A DNA stretch of 64,000 bases from Begonia masoniana (GCA_022432975.1 CM039505.1:47846544-47910543); one strand, 5' to 3'. Positions 10,232-22,811 are shown, numbered from the stretch's first letter. Notes: generated from the sequence alone by a model not told the origin. Made by a program: numbers and translations.

Positions 10232-11530
10232 CTAAACATCTGTAATAGGCTGACTTATCAGGTCTGATGTACAATCAAATATTAACTTGAATTTCACCTG
10301 AGAACTTGACTTCTTTCGAGTCTTCTCAAACATCTTTTTAGAAGTTGAATTCATAAGCTTAGCAACCTTATTACTCATAACTATAGAATCTTGTAACACA
10401 TACAAATTTACAGACCACCTGTGTTCCTTTAACATGATGATAGCACCTCTATTGATTTTCACAACTCCACCTACAACATTGTACTTGTACACTTTTGCAT
10501 CCAAAGTACTCAAGGAGATCAAACTCTTCTTCAACTCGAGAATATGTTGCACATTACTAGTGTCCTCACATCTCCATCAAACATCCCGATTTTGATGGTA
10601 TGAATATTAGCTACCTTACAAAATATGCTATTACCCATTAACGCGACACCTTCTGAAGTAGTCTCATATGTCAAAAACCAATCATGATTGTAACTCGTAT
10701 GAAACAAACAAGTTGGATCCAAAATTCAATATTTATTTGGCTTTGAGTTTCCCTCTTATATAAGAGATCTCCATCACTATAATCTTCTTCTTCTTGAACA
10801 ACAACTTCATCATATATCATCAGTTGTTTTCCCTTCTTAACAACTCTTCTCATTTTTCAATTTTTGGCACTTATATTTAATGTGTCCCTTCTTCTGACTG
10901 GAGTAACGGGTTCTATCTCCGTTTCTTGATATGCCCTTCTTACCTTGAACTTCATCACAACATTTTTTGTTTACTCTCTTGTTCTATCCTGAATGATGAG
11001 TCCCTCTCCTAGAGATACGGATCCGATAACAATTTGCTTCATCTTTTCCTTTGATAACAAGATAACATAAATCTCTTCCAAGTTAAAGTATCATTACTAT
11101 ACAAAATAGTCTCTTTGAAAGCACAATATGTAGTAGACAACGAACACAGTAGAATCAACCTCAAATCCTTCTAATCGTATTTGCAACTTATAGTTTCCAA
11201 ATCTGAAACTAATTTCTTGAATAAGATCAAGTGTTTTTCAATTGAACTACCTTCTATCAACTAATGAAAATATAAACTTCTATTCAAATGTAGCTTACTT
11301 GTTAGAGTTTTCTTATACACAATTGTTCCAGCTTTAGCCATAAATCAGCGGCAGTTTGCTCCTTCATGACGTCTTGCAAAATCTAATTTGACAAATGCAG
11401 ACGTATCAAAGATAGAGCTCTTCGATCGTTTAGAATTTTCTGCTCTTCATTCTAAGACAAACACATTTTATCAAACCTAAACAATGTGTCATCTAAATCC
11501 ATCTGAGCGAATACATCTTGCATCTTCATC
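10232..11530 (-). pseudogene. Copia gag-protease remnant of element C2
   Basis: Read from 11530 downwards: gag blocks around MQDVFAQMDLDDTLFRFDK, a basic/acidic linker (10671-10853), a protease region with NHDWFLTYE and ALMGNSIFCKV (10531-10722), and a pre-integrase domain with LKKSLISLSTLDAK and EHRWSVNLYVLQ (10232-10552). These are typical of copia Pol of the Tnt1/Ale kind. Several shifts and stops separate the pieces, and the frame ends where integrase should begin. Confidence 0.75.
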
Positions 11531-12431
11531 TATAATAAAAGAAACCTTGTGTTCCGATTTAATTACAAGATATCAATCTTGAACGAACCTATAACTCAAA
11601 ATAGCAATTTCAATAGAAGATCTAATTCCAAAATATCAAATTCCAAATATTTGAATCCCAACAATATCCTAAACAAAGACCAAATCAGCTCTAAAAAATA
11701 TAGAAATAAATATGCCCAAAAATAAATCCAAAAATCCAGCAGACATGATAAAAACACTAAAAATTCACCCAAAATAAATTCTTCAAAAAATAGAAATTTT
11801 GAGAATTGAATCTCCCCAAAAGAGATTAATTGCTGAAGGGCCACAAAGGCTTGTTGGTCGGACAACAACAAAACTGATCAGAATGGACGATGGACAACAT
11901 GGGCTGGTTGGAGGTACGGCTGTGTGACCTTCATTGTCAGAGGAAAAACATAAAACTCAACAGTTTCTGTGCAAGCAAATCGGCCAACAGCACCATTGAC
12001 GACTGAAGAAAGGTCGGAGCTGTCTTTGTGATGGTCTGAACAACAGACCAATGCGACGCTCATGAATTTCTGATCGAAGCTGTGAACAAAGGCTTTGCGG
12101 CGAAGATCGGCAGAGGACGGCGCAACAACGATCGGCTCTATCTGCGGGCAGTTCGTCGACAACAACGTGTCGAATCGGAGTAATAGCTCGGATGCTCGGC
12201 ATGTTTTGAGTGATATGGCAACAACGACCCTTGAGTTGGCGAGCTTCTTCCTCAATCGGTGGCAGTAGCTTTCTTTAGGCCTTCTTCCTTGATGAAGAAG
12301 GCCCAACGCAATTAGGGAGAAAATTCTCCCTTTTTTTTATTATCTTTTTCTTTTTTCAAAAATTACAATTTTAATATCCAAAACTCAAATCTCAAAATTG
12401 GTTGAAACCGAGTATAAAAACTCTCCACCTT
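11531..12431 (-). other. Long leader of element C2 with a 142-codon open frame
   Basis: Between the primer-binding site and gag. Within it 11878-12306 is open on the minus strand (142 residues) and richer in G+C than its surroundings. The protein matches nothing I recognise and has no obvious domain. It may be an ordinary leader that is open by chance or a captured fragment. Confidence 0.4.
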
Positions 12432-12444
12432 GCTCCGATACCAA
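12432..12444 (-). promoter_or_regulatory. Primer-binding site of element C2
   Basis: Minus strand ttggtatcggagc, one base different from the initiator tRNA-Met type ttggtatcagagc, about four bases from the LTR end. Confidence 0.8.
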
Positions 12445-12448
12445 TTAT

Positions 12449-12698
12449 TGAAATTTGAACGCGAAACAAAAAAAGAAAAGTGCTAAAAAATATGGACAAC
12501 AAAATTTACGTGAAAATTTTTTTTGAAAAAAAAAAAATTTGCAAAAAAAAAATTTACTCATCAGAAATTAAGTTACAATGTTTTTTACGACTCAAGTATA
12601 TATTTGTACATTATATCAAGATCCTAATCAAAGCGAGATTCTCAACGTTAACTGAACCGGACTGACCAATTAGATTCCATGTGACGTCAAATCTAACA
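12449..12698 (-). repeat. 5' LTR of element C2
   Basis: 250 bp, TGTTAGATTT...TTTCA on the minus strand. The primer-binding site lies on one side and, on the other, a purine-rich ctctcggtgaagaa that looks like a polypurine tract. That arrangement suits a tandem LTR-internal-LTR array. Confidence 0.75.
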
Positions 12699-13044
12699 TT
12701 CTTCACCGAGAGTAATTGGTTAACCAAAATAAGCAGAAGAAAAGTAATCTGACTAGAAATCTCGGGCAAGAAGAAGCTTATAGACAACTGATTACATTTT
12801 GCTCAAACCTTAAATCTCCGACACTCACATTCTTGCGTGCTGCTCATGTGGTTGCTTATCAGCCCGTAGCTTGCCTGTAGTCGCTTGAAGAAGGATAAAG
12901 AAAGCCGCCATAGGAAGGTATAGTACGCTCAATTGTCTGCAAGGAGCCAATATATAAAAATCCAATGGTGGTCAACGATGACATTCATATCAACAACTGA
13001 TGTGGAAGTGTGTGCGTCCATGTATAACAGCTGATATGGAAGTT

Positions 13045-13088
<44 letters not shown>

Positions 13089-13277
13089 TGTGTATATATA
13101 TATATATATATATACATATATGTGTATATATATATAGGAATTTTGTATCCAACAATTAAATATAACAAAATAATTTATATCATAAGAATAAATTTATATT
13201 GATTAATGTTATGTTTATATTTTGGATTATGTTTTATAAAATTTATAAATAATATATATACTTAGATGAGATATATT
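12699..13277. other. Non-coding sequence with a (TA)n microsatellite
   Basis: The first bases look like the end of another C2-family copy. 13052-13136 is an alternating (TA)n tract with tacatatatgtg interruptions. No gene seen. Confidence 0.6.
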
Positions 13278-15532
13278 TGTCACGATTCGAAGGTGAGCCT
13301 AGATAGAAACTCTAGGTTGAGCGGCCAAATCATCAGAGAAAACCTGGCAGCCCAACCTAATGCTAGATTTTACAGAGGAAGATTTTTAAAAAAATGAGTC
13401 ATGGCTTACGGAGAATGAGCTGAAATCCACATAGAGATCAAATAAGAATAAGATAGTGCAGAAACTGAAATAATCCATTAAAATACTATGTAAGAAATAA
13501 AAACCAAACACTCAAAGAATAATACAGACAGTGAATTAGGAAAATAATTAACCTAGAAAGTCCTTGTCAAGACAAAAAGAAACTCTCAAATAAGAAGAGA
13601 ACAAAACCGGAGATCCACTCCTCAACTAGCAACCACAACACTAGCCTCCACGATGCTAACCTAGGAGATGGATGAAGGTTTTTGGGGTAAGTGACTAAGT
13701 CAGTAAAGAACCCTATACTATACCAATATGCATATGAAAATTTATCCACCTCTTTTAAAACCATGATCAGTTATAAAATACAGTGCATAAGTTTATATTC
13801 AAAATGTTTTCTTTCAACTTTAAATAGGCTCCACGAGTTAATGATTTTCAAATCATCAAATCATTATTACAATTTTAAAAACAGGATCAACAAGCCATGG
13901 ATTAGGCAGTTTAAAAAACGCTGTTACATACATAGGTAGTTATACAAATATAAGCATCACTATTTTTGTTAGAAAAACAACCCCAGTTAAAAAGAAAGGT
14001 CACTGAAAGATCCCTCTGCCACACTCTAACAGAAAAGGTGACAATCGTAGATTCGACTACGCCTCATGAGTAATAAGAAGCTGAAAAGTGATTGCGATCC
14101 GAAGATCCAATCCGTCACCTGGGTTACCGGTGAGAAACTCAGCAACGGTACAACCCATGAATCAAATGATGGCCAATGAGCAAGATAAAACACAACACCA
14201 TCTATGTGAACGTCCACTGGTGGCTGGCGAGAGAACTCCATCAAAACACCAACCCAGTGCATCAAGTAAAATACCTTGGCCAAGATTAGAGGCTAACAGG
14301 TCCTCAAGGACCACGTAAGCACCGCCCTATCACCCAAATCGCACGTATACAATCAAACAACTTTCACGCAACAGAAAATGCATATCTAACGATTCCATTT
14401 GTTTTGGTTGCTCAAATAGTGATACACCCAAGGCAACTGAAAAATGTTGTCAGAAAGGCTCAAACAGACATCATGTCGAACTCCAGTTGCTTTAGTTGCT
14501 TGAACACCGCAACCTAGAACAACTGGAGTCCAACATCAGAAGGCTCAAATAGCCCAAACAAAATCAGCCCATTATGCGTGCATCCACATCAATCTAAAAT
14601 GAAATACCATGCACATGGATTTTTAAATGCGTAAAACATACGTGCATATAAGTAAAAATTGACATGATGGAAACAAGGCCCCGTTAAGGTTTTTATAGGT
14701 GTCATCCACAAAAAATAAGTTTCTCTTTTGAAAAGTATACAATGCAATGCAAGATAAAAATCGTATAGTATGGAAACCCTTACTTGGATGGCGATAACCG
14801 CTTATCGACTAGCCGAGACTCGTTACGGGAGGCAAGTACCAGAATAAGAATATCGTTGGACCTATAACCAATCCTACATTAGAAAATCTAATACAATATG
14901 GAAGGACTAGAAAGGACTTCGAAACCGGGAATAGGAATCCTAAGTAGTTACAACTGACGATTTATTGAATGATATGTCGATTCACATGTGCAACATCGAC
15001 AAAATCCAAAATTTGATGTTGCATGTTCGACCCTCAAAACTCCAAAAATTTCGTTAATAAACCCTCGATTTATCCAAAAACGATATTAACCAACCTAACT
15101 CACCAAGTTCTAACTTATACATCAAACAACAGAGTTTAGGGTTTTACCTTAATTTACATGCAAAACGATCGGGACCAAATTTCAGCAAAGGGAGAGCACC
15201 ATCGCATTCAGAACGAAGAAATGCGTATGAAGACATGGTTTAAGAAGTTTTTTGACATAATTTGCCGGTCCAAACAAAAGTTCCTTCAAAAATTGTCCCA
15301 GAAACGATAAAAATACCCCCCTTAAAACTCAAAAAAGAGGAAGAAGAAGAAACGAAAAACGAGAAAAATCAGACCCGGGCTTGGTCCATTCCGGTCTGAC
15401 CGATCCAATAGGTTGGGCCAGCCAAGCCCGAGCTTTTGGCTAAATCGCAGCGCTGACCAACGTTGAGATTCAGACGGCGAAAACCTCTGCAATTCGACCA
15501 ATTCTCCCCCATTTCTTCCTAGCAACACTGAT
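13278..15532 (-). other. Probable decayed Ty3-type LTR sequence
   Basis: Begins tgtcacgattcgaagg, like many plant Ty3 LTR ends, and shows no sustained coding. The minus strand has tatgcatattggtatag and related LTR-like text. Ends and partner LTR were not found, so the call is tentative. Open frames here (such as 14026-14283) show no domain. Confidence 0.3.
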
Positions 15533-15934
15533 ATGCTTTGGACCCTTATCGGACAATCACAAACCAAGGTACGTAAATTAACCAATTTTCCATCTAATCG
15601 TTTTGTCGATTTTGCAAGTAAAGGTCATCTTACAGTATGGATTGGGAGAATTGACTCATGGCTTGAAGGAAGGACGCACATAGCAAAAGAATGGCATGCA
15701 CGGCTCGAAGGAGAGGAGCACATGAGAAAACGTGATCAAGTCCAAATATTCAAGGGAGGAAGGTTTCTAGCCATTCACCTACACGAAAAACACATTTGGA
15801 TCAGCTCATATTCGAAGGAGGGGTTTGTTCCCCTTAAGACAAATTTTTGTAAACATGATCCCTCTTTTATTTTAGGACAAAACAGTAGCCACTTGTTTAT
15901 GGCACTTGGTTTATTTTTGGTTGGGTTTTATTGA
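15533..15934 (+). other. Open frame of unknown origin (133 codons)
   Basis: An uninterrupted frame with basic and aromatic residues (such as HEKHIWISSYSKEGF) next to LTR-like sequence. No domain recognised. It could be a remnant of a retroelement 3' region; evidence for a real gene is weak. Confidence 0.2.
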
Positions 15935-16883
15935 GATTAGAACACTCAATTAAGAACCATGATCAGCACTCAAGAAGGAACCTTGATCAACAGTGCCAAC
16001 GTGGCAGGACAACTCAGCAAGCCACGTGAACAGTGGATGTATCCAACGACTATATTTCCAAACGGCTCCTTCCTTAAACGATTTCCTTTCCTTTCTCTTG
16101 TTTCATTACCGATTTGTTCTGGGTTGATATAAACTCCTCTTTGAAGTGATTGTAAGCACCTTTGATCAAATTGAAATATAGAAGTTATTTTCAGAGCTTG
16201 ATTTTTAAACCTCACTTTCTTGGCTCGTCCGAGAAGCCTCAGTGCATAGGCACCTAGTTGTTCTTCATATTGCTTCAATCTATTGGTTGGTTGTAAGCTC
16301 TCATCGGCATCTTATTTCTTTGAATCTCCTGAAGGACGGAAAACGGTAGAGAAGTTGGAAACCAAATGCCCAAGCGCTATCGTTGCTCTCCACGGAAAGC
16401 ATCATCACCAGAACGTGCTCAAGTTGCGTTCAGGCTAGCCACGGGTTCCCTTCCACTCTCCACATTCTATCAACGTGATCTGAGTAATTTACACCAGGTT
16501 ACATTCATACTCATCTCCATTTCATCATTCATCCAATTTTTGTTCTCTGGTTTTGAGGTGTTTTCTGTTGAACCCGAGAACACCAAGTTTGTCTGATCGT
16601 TTTAATCGCTTCCGCATGTACCTTGTCCTGTTGAACGAGAGATCATTCGAGCACAAGGCGCATCAAACACTACCCAAACAACTATCCAAACCCAAAAAAT
16701 ACAAAAATCCTAGGTTGAACGAGGTTTTTAGGCAGAAAACAAAAATGTCGAAAATCCTAACGTTCGACGAATCAAAATAGGGAGGAAACCGACTTGCTGT
16801 CTGAAATTTCTTCACCATGGTGGAAGAGCAATACGAGAGGAACAATTTAAGACTTGTTTTGTAAAAAACGGAGTCCAAACGAT
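15935..16883. other. LTR-like sequence with a TATA-type motif
   Basis: gatataaact at 16126-16135 lies in text resembling a plant LTR promoter region; the sequence then runs into unclassified repeat up to the hAT-type insertion. Short open frames at 16366-16596 and 16553-16780 have no recognisable domain. Confidence 0.3.
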
Positions 16884-17779
16884 TAGGGGTGGGCATGGTC
16901 CAGTCCGGTCCCAATTCCAGCTTGGAATCGGACTGGACCAGACCAGACCAGACTTTTCGGTATTTTAAATCCCAAAACTGGAACCGGAATGGGTCTTGGA
17001 AGGGACAGGTACAAACTGAGACATGAACAAAAATTTGGCTTGGTCCCAATTCGCTACCGGTTCCTTCCATCAATTTTTTTTTTCTAAAATGTTAAAACTG
17101 AAGCTTTTTTTTTTTGTTTTAGAATGAAAAAGAAAAAAAATACAGCAACCACCACCAAAAATTTCACCAAATATATCAACAGTCAGCAGAACCAAAAAAT
17201 CCATCTCGCAATACTGCCGGAACAGAACCAAAAAATGAAAAGAAAAAAACACTTTCCCTTTTCTTAAATAGAGAAACACACCAAAAAACATTCTTCCATT
17301 TCAAATAGAACTAAACTTTTAAAAAACTAGTAACACTATCATACATGTCGAGAGAGAGACAGGAGTCGGGAAAGCCAGAGACCGGAGAGAGCATCGACTT
17401 CGAGAGAGTGACGCGGGGTCGGGGACTCAGGGTCGACTGGTTGGGGACTCGGGGTTGGAGAGACAGAGACATCGGGTTGGGACTCCGCAATGGGGGATTC
17501 AGGATCACTAATTGCTGAAGTCTGAAGTGAACTTCAGACTTAAATTTTAGGGCATCCGATCAATGGGTATCCGGGTCGGATAACCCATTTCCCAGGCTAA
17601 CCCATGGGTCGGTACTCCAACGGTCCGGGCCGGTTCCCAGACCTCAGAGCCGTGCACGGGACCGCGGTTCTGGGTTCTTATAGTTTTGGAACCGGGACCG
17701 GCTCCCAGCCACACGAAACTGGCCCGAACTGGATGTCCGGTCCGGTTCGCCGGTTCCAGGCCGGTTTTGCCCACCTCTA
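16884..17779. mobile_element. Non-autonomous hAT-type DNA transposon
   Basis: 896 bp bounded by TAGGGGTGGGCA and, inverted, TGCCCACCTCTA: 11 of 12 terminal bases agree. The flanks caaacgat (16876-16883) and gaaacgat (17780-17787) agree at 7 of 8 positions, the 8-bp duplication of hAT elements. Both ends hold many copies of ggtcc/ccggttcc-like motifs in inverse orientation, comparable with the subterminal transposase-binding repeats of hAT elements. It has no transposase frame, so it would need one in trans. Confidence 0.8.
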
Positions 17780-17787
17780 GAAACGAT

Positions 17788-18673
17788 GACTCTCTCTCTC
17801 TATCTCTCACTGGAAGAGGTTTTACCCTTTATTTTTCTTTTCTCATTTTTTAATTTTATTTAATATATTATATTATATTATTTTAATTAATAAAATAATA
17901 TAGATATATAAAAAATAAATCACCCCATATCCAGACTTCCGACACATACTTACCCCAACTTGTCAAATGAGAAGAAGGAAAAATTCGACGCTAATCCAAT
18001 TCCAAATGCAAACAGAAGAGGAGTTTACAAAATAAGGAAAACTCTAAAATTTCAATCGAATACCAATGACACGATCAAGAACGCTCTAAAATAACAATAT
18101 AGAGGCGAACAAGGAATTCAAAATATGAATACAGATTTTTAACAGAAGACAGTTTACCCGATCTAGACGAGATGGACCACTTTGATTAAGCCCAAAGAAA
18201 AATTATTTTTAAGCACGAAGTTTTCGGGAATACAATTCTACGATAGACTTAAAGTCAACGCTTTGACATATTGACTGAAGAAATTACACGTGGCCAAATG
18301 TTAGAAATTTGAGTCAAACCAAACATGTTGACCTCAAAAAACATAAAAAATTATTTGAAATTTTTTAAATAAAATTCATAGATATTAAAATATTTATCAC
18401 TCATGTTATTTGAAGATTTTATGTAAGTTACATACTTATTTTAGTTATTTCTCCTTATATTTTATTATCATTATATATATACATAAATATAGTTCATCTT
18501 ATTAATCTAGACTGCATATATTTTGAGTTGCAGTACAATTTAAACCTTGATGATATACCGAATATCATCTAAACATAAATTGATGCTCTCTCGAGAGAGG
18601 ATGTGAGCAGACACCACCCTGGATTGTGTGCGATGTTCTTGGTGTGATCCTCTGACCTAGGAATAGGAACCTG
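17788..18673. other. AT-rich intergenic or old repeat sequence
   Basis: Starts with a (CT)n tract. The rest is AT-rich without a coding frame. It may continue the LTR-like sequence in which the hAT element landed. Confidence 0.4.
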
Positions 18674-18938
18674 TGTTAGGATTAGATGTCTTAATCCACC
18701 TATAACGAACGATCAAGAAACTGAAAAAGAAAAACGAGAAAATAGTGGACACCAAATTTTACGTGCAAACCCTAGAAGGGAAAAAACCACGAGCAGGGGA
18801 GAGAATCACTAATATCAAATTCGGTACAATGATTTTTGCGACTCAAGCATCAATATATAGAGAAAATGTAAAACCCTAATATTGATATACGGGCCCGACC
18901 CGGCCCCACTGGAATTTGGGTCACACTAAATTCTAACA
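18674..18938 (-). repeat. Copia LTR of the C2 family
   Basis: 265 bp with TGTTAG...CTAACA ends. It shares tttacgtg and gcgactcaagcat blocks with C2's LTRs. A polypurine tract, gtcaaggtggagat, abuts it at 18939-18953, so this is a 3' LTR. Confidence 0.8.
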
Positions 18939-19320
18939 ATCTCCACCTTGACACGAATTACAGATGAGAGATCCAAAGGGCTACTTGGCCCAACCAAAAG
19001 CGAATCCAAAACACTGAACTCTGACAATCTCCACCTTCAAGAAAATTCTGGTGCAAAGAAACAAATCTGCAAAACCTCATTAAAAATAAGCTCCTCTATC
19101 ACAAAGGCTCCATATGGGCCAACTCAACATCCGATACCGTTTAAATTTCAGTCCTGCTTAAACTTGAGAGACTTACTTGAGAAGAAATCGCATCTCCTCC
19201 TCTATGGTATCACTGAACTATCGGGGTTGTCGCAACGGACATGAAACTGACTTCTGTTAACCTTGCACTGCTCATCATCCCTAGACAGATCGGCAGTCCA
19301 AGATGACCATTCAGATATTA
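18939..19320 (-). mobile_element. 3' internal end of a C2-family copia element
   Basis: Purine tract followed by non-coding sequence matching 9874-10150 in C2, then loss of similarity near 19320. Everything upstream, including pol, is gone. Confidence 0.65.
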
Positions 19321-19339
19321 AAAGATATGCTAAGGTCTT

Positions 19340-19640
19340 GTGTTCTTGATTTTGGTAACAGCTGAATCAACCACTTGCCACTGGTGGAGTTTGTGTATAG
19401 TAACAGCTTCCAGACCAGCATCGGGGTTTCTCCGTTTGAGGCGCTGTATGGCCGGCCATGTCGTTCTCCTTTGTGTTGGGCTGAAAAAGAGGAACGACTT
19501 ACGCTTGGGCCTAATATCATCCGAGAGACTACCGAGAAGATCCACTAGATCCGTGAAAGATTGAAGGTCATGCAGAGCCGGCAGAAGAGTTATGCTGACC
19601 TTAAGAGATATGAGATGGAGTTCGGTGCTGGGGGCTTTAT
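19340..19640 (+). pseudogene. Ty3 integrase C-terminal fragment
   Basis: The plus strand reads NSFQTSIGVSPFEALYGRP, then CRSPLCWAE and LKVMQSRQKSYADLKR. This is the end of the integrase core and linker of a Tekay-like chromovirus. One stop interrupts it and no other part of that element is seen nearby. Confidence 0.8.
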
Positions 19641-20771
19641 AACTAACCTATTTAATAGTTTTGATAGCTAATTGAGTTGGGAATCGGTTTTGAGATAAAT
19701 CGCTAAGGGTGGCTTAAAAACCCATTTTGGCCGATTCTTGTTACTTGTTTTTGTGTTATTGTTGTATTGCTTTTTGATTATATCTTTGTTCTAATCTTAA
19801 TATGAGATTCTGAATATATTGTGGTTGTTTGTGTTTAAAAATTTGGGTGCTTGACTTATAAATTGAGCCGATCAATTTAATATTTTAAGTTGCCTATTAG
19901 GCATTTGATAAAATGCTTCACTAGAAATTGTTACTTAAAATTTAGTGCATTTGTCAAAATTATTATTTCAGCATCTTATTAACTTAATATTAAGCACGAT
20001 CTAAAGTGTTACAAACTTATTTTGCTATGCTAAATGGTTGATTATTGCATTAAATTGGAAATTCAAATTGCATGTCAGAATGTTAAGCTAGCAGATTTTG
20101 AATACACTTTGTGCACTTAGAATCTCTTACTTTAATTGCATATCTTGCCATATTTGACTTCCATTGCATTGTACTAAAGTTATATCACCTAATTATTGCA
20201 AAAAGTAATCAAATTGGTGGAACATAACATATTTTCTAGGTAATTAAAATCAAAAACTAAAACTGTTTTTTGTGCAAAATCGAATTGATGCATATTTGAG
20301 TTTTTAAATTTACTAAGCTTTTTCATAATCTTTGCATAAATATTGCCATAGTGATTTAGTACTAAAGTTATAAGACCTAGTTAATGCATAAAGTCGCTAA
20401 ATTTGAGAAGATAATCAATTAATTTAAGCATGCTTAGAAGGTGTTTGTAATAATGCCTCAATTAATTTTATGCTTTGTTTAAATTTTTATTTATAGTTAT
20501 ATTATTGCATTTAGATTTTATTAGGCGTTCCTAAAGCTTAATTAGATAATCATATTCTTATCTTTCCCTTTTAAAGTAATCAAATTTAATTTAATATATA
20601 TATATAAATTAAATAAAATTAAATTTAAATTTAAATTTAAATTCAAAATTCAAAATTCAAATTTCCTTCAAAAATACCCAAGACTTAAGGTTCACACATT
20701 TCCTTAAGGAACCCTCCTAAAACTTTAAGCCACAAACTCCTACACTAGTTTAGGTATTCCTTATCAACAAA
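19641..20771. other. AT-rich non-coding sequence upstream of element F's frame
   Basis: No coding. An LTR of F would be expected here, but no TGTCTTCCCG start or primer-binding site was found, so F's 5' end looks truncated or too diverged. Confidence 0.4.
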
Positions 20772-22625
20772 ATGGTGAACACTAGAAGGAGAATTATCCG
20801 AGGAGAATTTGATTTTGATGAACTCAACCATAGTCTATTTGTCGATTATAGGGATAAGATCATCCATGACCAATCATATCTAAAAACTTATGACAATAGA
20901 TATCAATTGAGCTATTCTAGGATAAAAAGAAATGTTCCTTCAATAAGAGATAAAATGATTAAGAAAGACCACTCAAGGCATTATCCTAACTTTTCCAATT
21001 TTAAGAATCAATATAGTCATGATTATCTATCCACTTACGGAGAAAACTTAAAGGATAAAATGGGAGTTAAGGAATATGATCAATCATCAACCAATTTTAA
21101 CTTCCAAACCGATTGATGATAGGTGTGTAAGTCAACTAGATAAGGTTATACACAAACTAGAAGTTGTTAGCCAATTTTTGGACAAAGAGGTAAAAGAATC
21201 TTTGATGAAAATTACAAAATCACTAACTATCCCTAGACCATCACCTCCTATGCCTCAAAAGCCTAATGAACTTGATGAAGAATCCCTAAGTGAGGATGAT
21301 GATGAAGAGACTATAGAGGAATCCCCTAGCTTAAGTGAAGTGCAGATAGAAGAAGAGATTTGCCATCCCGAAGAAGGTCCACTTGTCGTAATGGACAATC
21401 AAGTGGATGAAGAAAGAGTTGGAGACGACCTCATTGAAAATTTTGAGGTTGATGAACAATTAAAAGAAATCTTCTGTCCAAAAGAAGTTTCTTTATTTGG
21501 CTTTGATGGACAAGAGGTCGAAGAAGAAGAAGTGTCACAAGAAGAACAATTAGATTGTGAGATTAACTCCTTGAAACTTGAATGGTCAAAAAGAACCCTA
21601 CCCCTTGAAAGAAGTGACAACATGGCATATACTCTGCCAAGTAAAGAAAGTTCATAATTTGGAGTTAAAGGATGAGCTTTCTACCCTAACCCTTAAGGAT
21701 GAAGCTCCATTATTAAGTTTGCCACAAACTCAAGTGGAACCACCCCTTATCTTGGAATCCCAAGCATCCTTGTTCTAAAAGAAGGATTTAAGTGAAGAGA
21801 GCCTCTTTGAGATTTGTAATATGATCATTGGTCTATCTTATTCTATCCAATTTGAAGGTTATAGGGTCAATTCAACTTTAAGCCAATTTTTGGAAATTAC
21901 CACATTTTCTAAAGGATTTTTGAAGAAATTAGCATATGTTTTAGATCCTATATTTTATGATGCTAGTACCCAAAGTGGACCAACTCAAAACTATAGAATA
22001 AATACACCTAGTGTATTCATCCAATTCCCTAACTTGCAATTAGGTGAACTAGTCAAACAACTAACATTCTCATTTGGACGTTATCAATTTTACTATCGTA
22101 CTAAGGAAAAGAAGTGGGTTGATTTAGTAGCCATAAGATATCCACCCTCTGATCATTTGATCACTTGGTTTTTGAGGATAGAATGGAGTAGAGATTACGA
22201 TCATGTTGAGCCTACATTTGTGGTCGAAATTTTAAAAGGACTAATTCTTTGGATAAAACAGTATAATGAGGACATCTTGCTATCACATTTAGAATCTTGC
22301 TACCTTCGAAACCTTCACTCCACCATCCAGAAAAAGCCCTTCGAAGTAGTTTATAGATTCAATCCTCCCACCTTTACCAAAAAAGCTTTTTGGCAAGACC
22401 ACCCAACTACCATATCAAGAAAACTATTGGTGGTTGAAAGGATTTCAACTATATACCCTAACGGAGGACTACACTTTTATCATATTCAAGTTCAAATGCT
22501 TAGAGAATTTAGTTGAGACCCTTAGTACTAATTTGGGAGAGGACATCATCGGAAAGAAGTCAACCATAGGATTTGAGGTCAAATCCTCAAATAACCCGGA
22601 GAGGATAACATGCCTAGGGGCCTAA
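20772..22625 (+). pseudogene. Broken long frame of unknown function in element F
   Basis: Four overlapping open pieces (20772-21116, 21076-21657, 21578-21778, 21821-22516) need about three frame shifts and one stop (21776-21778) to join, which suggests one original frame of about 600 residues. It begins MVNTRRRIIRG after tcaacaaa. The first part is basic and Tyr-rich; residues from about 21280 to 21560 are strongly acidic (DEESLSEDDDEE, EVEEEE). The end carries HSTIQKKPFEVVYRFNPP, close to G's integrase HSTTQRTPFEVVFGYNPS, then LLVVERI, like G's KVLERI, with the stretch between deleted. I do not recognise the first ~450 residues. Confidence 0.6.
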
Positions 22626-22811
22626 TCACTTGAAAAACCGATAAAGGCCCAAACTTTATTTATTCTCCTTATTTATTATGATGTTTCTTTTGTAGGTGTT
22701 GATCTAGTTGGAGATGCCACTTGGGAGATTAGCTCATTGGATATGGAGCAGCCCCTTCACATGTTAGCATGGGATACACAGATGGATTCAGAGCGTCATC
22801 AGACGGGGATT
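22626..22811 (+). other. 3' region and polypurine tract of element F
   Basis: gatatggagcagccccttca parallels G's gacatggacaaacctcttca. The tract catcagacggggat directly precedes the LTR, like catcagaagcgggaat in G. Confidence 0.7.

Larger units (their letters stand above)
9561..12698 (-). mobile_element. Element C2: internally deleted copia retrotransposon with two LTRs
   Basis: Minus-strand order: LTR (12698-12449), primer-binding site, long leader, gag through the pre-integrase domain, then directly the 3' region, polypurine tract and LTR (9857-9561). Integrase, reverse transcriptase and RNase H are absent. Flanking five-base sequences (gatat and ttctt) do not match, and the sequence beyond 12698 itself resembles a polypurine tract. 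The left LTR may therefore be shared with a second, recombined copy. Confidence 0.75.

Noticed and set aside
17547..17810. 87-codon frame in the hAT-type element
   Set aside because: Made of GGTTCC-type subterminal repeats; no transposase motif.
18674..18938. Missing 3' LTR of copia D
   Set aside because: 265 bp and unlike D's long LTR at 42700; it matches the C2 family.
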